Positions 5,906 to 6,732 of a DNA stretch of 6,732 bases are shown in pieces. This DNA comes from Planctomycetales bacterium. Its GTDB lineage: Bacteria; Planctomycetota; Phycisphaerae; SM23-33. The notes beneath the pieces are model-generated. The model saw only the letters and a program-made list of their open reading frames with translations. It was not told where the DNA came from and did not search any database. Position numbers and translations under genes: made by a program. The stretch covers positions 1 through 6,732 of the forward strand of contig DAOVLS010000128.1 in assembly GCA_030631125.1 (NCBI GenBank), given 5' to 3'. Position 1 is the first letter of the stretch. The number at the start of each line of letters is the position of its first letter.

Positions 5906-6385
5906 CGGCTCGCCCTTGGGCGACAAGGCTTTGAGGAACTCGTTACGGAATTCGGTCTCTCCGATCTTTCCATCGTGCTTGTGAAATTTTTCTCCGTCCG
6001 GTGCGATGAGCAGCATCGTCGGCGTATTCGTAACACCGTACTTCTTCGCCCAATCGGCGGAGCGGTCTAATCGAATCTCCACCTTAAGGAAGTTGCCTTT
6101 TTCCAGAGCCTTTTTGTTCGCGCTTTTGCTCAGCGTCCCGCTGACCATCCACTTACCGGTGGCGCTGACGGGGAATGACCGCACGAAGACCACGACGGCT
6201 CGGTTCTCCGCCCTGGCTTTTACCAAAGCATCTTCAATGTCGCCGGACCAGCCCAGCATCGGGCCTCGAAACTGTATGTAACCGACAATAATCCCCGTCA
6301 GGATAATCGCCAGTAAAAAGCAGCGCTTGGCCCAACGCTCGGTGGGAGTCGATTTCGACTTCTTCGGGGTTGGTTTTTCGTTCAT
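5882..6385 (-). CDS. Membrane-anchored thioredoxin-fold protein lacking CXXC
   Basis: 167 aa. A basic, Lys/Thr/Pro-rich N-terminus (2-21) is followed by one hydrophobic segment (22-38, CFLLAIILTGIIVGYIQF), probably an uncleaved anchor with the rest in the periplasm. The domain reads like thioredoxin: helix IEDALVKARAENR 50-62, strand AVVVFV 63-68, strand FLKVEIRLD 99-107, WAKKYGVTNTPTMLLIAPDG 112-131 with the cis-proline Pro122, and a C-terminal helix. Where the active-site CXXC should be, the sequence is SFPVSATGKWM (70-80), with no cysteine; the only cysteine, Cys22, is in the anchor. A disulfide reductase role is therefore unlikely; a binding or chaperone role is possible. Start ATG 6385 was chosen because AGGG lies 8 nt upstream and the protein then begins just before the anchor; a GTG at 6493 would add 36 residues of doubtful sequence. 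Family assignment is moderate, function unknown. Confidence 0.75.
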   Translation of the reverse strand: MNEKPTPKKSKSTPTERWAKRCFLLAIILTGIIVGYIQFRGPMLGWSGDIEDALVKARAENRAVVVFVRSFPVSATGKWMVSGTLSKSANKKALEKGNFLKVEIRLDRSADWAKKYGVTNTPTMLLIAPDGEKFHKHDGKIGETEFRNEFLKALSPKGEPSGPSAQT

Positions 6386-6393
6386 CTCGTTTA

Positions 6394-6397
6394 CCCT
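6394..6397 (-). promoter_or_regulatory. Ribosome binding site deciding the thioredoxin-fold gene start
   Basis: On the - strand AGGG (complement of 6394-6397) stands 8 nt before the ATG at 6385-6383. This favours that start over the in-frame GTG at 6493. Confidence 0.45.
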
Positions 6398-6543
6398 GGG
6401 GTGCTTTATAATAATCTCGCCGTTGAGTATATCCGGGCAGGGACGATCCGTACAGCACGACTTGCGTAAGCCGGCCGGCGGGGGTATATTCACTGCTTGT
6501 GCAACATGCTAAGTTGATTGCAACAAAGATTGAGAAAAATAAC

Positions 6544-6703
6544 GGGATTTTACAATTTTATTAAAAGAAGAAGAAAAGGAAAGATAGCGGGATTTCGGGG
6601 ATTACAGGATTATGGGGATTTGGTTTCTTCTGTTTCTTTTAGTAAAATCAAAATCCCTGAAATCCTGTAATCACTGAAATCCTGCTATTCTTTCTTCTTC
6701 TTT
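6544..6703. repeat. Intergenic element D: inverted arrays with 8-9-bp units and alternative pairings
   Basis: The core left arm, 6585-6621, reads TAGC, GGGATTTCG, GGGATTACA, GGATTATG, GGGATTT; the right arm, 6651-6687, is its inverted copy (AAATCCCTG, AAATCCTGT, AATCACTG, AAATCCT, GCTA). 31 of 37 positions are complementary and four of the six others are wobbles in + strand RNA. Beyond the core a purine tract around 6563-6583 (AAAGAAGAAGAAA) pairs with a pyrimidine tract around 6691-6703. A second pairing exists: 6544-6567 with 6636-6657, GGGATTTT, ATTTTA and TAAAAG blocks all matching, which shares 6651-6657 with the first. The loop between core arms is 6622-6650. Confidence 0.85.
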
Positions 6704-6727
6704 CAGCAAAAATTAGAATCCATATTT

Positions 6728-6732
6728 AGGAG
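6728..6732 (+). promoter_or_regulatory. Probable ribosome binding site of a gene beyond the window
   Basis: AGGAG forms the last five bases of the window after an A+T-rich stretch. A + strand start codon would be expected 5-10 nt outside. The start itself is not visible. Confidence 0.4.

Larger units (their letters stand above)
6386..6732. other. Divergent intergenic region, 347 bp
   Basis: No convincing gene is seen here. It separates the - strand thioredoxin-fold gene from a + strand gene presumed to start just right of the window, so it should contain both promoters; I found no clear -35/-10 pair. The G+C-rich part 6386-6510 includes the - strand leader. From about 6520 on the DNA is A+T-rich and holds element D, then a short A+T-rich stretch to the final AGGAG. 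Confidence 0.6.

Noticed and set aside
6386..6493. N-terminal extension of the thioredoxin-fold protein from a GTG at 6493
   Set aside because: The extra 36 residues (Cys/Pro-rich, no signal-like sequence) look like translated leader, and AGGG sits correctly before the ATG at 6385.

Overview
The window is a compact, G+C-rich bacterial segment with five genes on the + strand and one on the - strand. In order: the 3' part of lysS (lysyl-tRNA synthetase, cut by the window's left edge), a LolC/E-type ABC permease, a LolD-type ATPase with an extra N-terminal membrane domain, a branched-chain amino acid aminotransferase (ilvE), a family-2 glycosyltransferase of the dolichol/undecaprenyl-phosphate sugar synthase type and, convergent with it, a small membrane-anchored thioredoxin-fold protein without the CXXC motif. 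Bacterial origin is clear from GAGG-type ribosome binding sites, bacterial LysRS motifs and the Lol-like transporter, which implies a diderm envelope. A Planctomycetota (Phycisphaerae-like) source fits the divergent Lol genes and the style of the intergenic DNA, but this is only an impression and no marker here proves it.

Layout: 1-1134 lysS; 1135-1232 spacer; 2875-2882 overlap of permease and ATPase genes, so these two are translationally coupled and surely form one transporter; 4015-4189 spacer; ilvE; 5057-5191 spacer; glycosyltransferase, overlapping tail-to-tail by 24 bp with the thioredoxin-fold gene; 6386-6732 a divergent spacer ending in AGGAG, probably the ribosome binding site of a + strand gene that starts just outside the window. 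The genes do not form one pathway. The transporter pair probably extracts lipoproteins from, or otherwise works at, the inner membrane; the others are tRNA charging, amino acid metabolism and envelope glycosylation.

The most striking feature is between the genes. All four spacers hold the same kind of structure: a left array of short, slightly degenerate tandem units, a loop, and a right array that is its imperfect inverted copy. Unit length and sequence differ at each site (8, 7, 9 and 8-9 bp). In the three same-strand spacers the upstream gene's stop codon lies inside or at the edge of the left array, and at lysS the array encodes the last residues. The third and fourth arrays share a GGGAT-type unit, pair well, and most of their imperfect positions are G.U wobbles when read as + strand RNA. 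The third is followed by a T8 tract like a terminator. Other points of interest are the membrane domain fused to the LolD-like ATPase, a long charged helical insert in the permease, and the loss of redox cysteines in the thioredoxin-fold protein.
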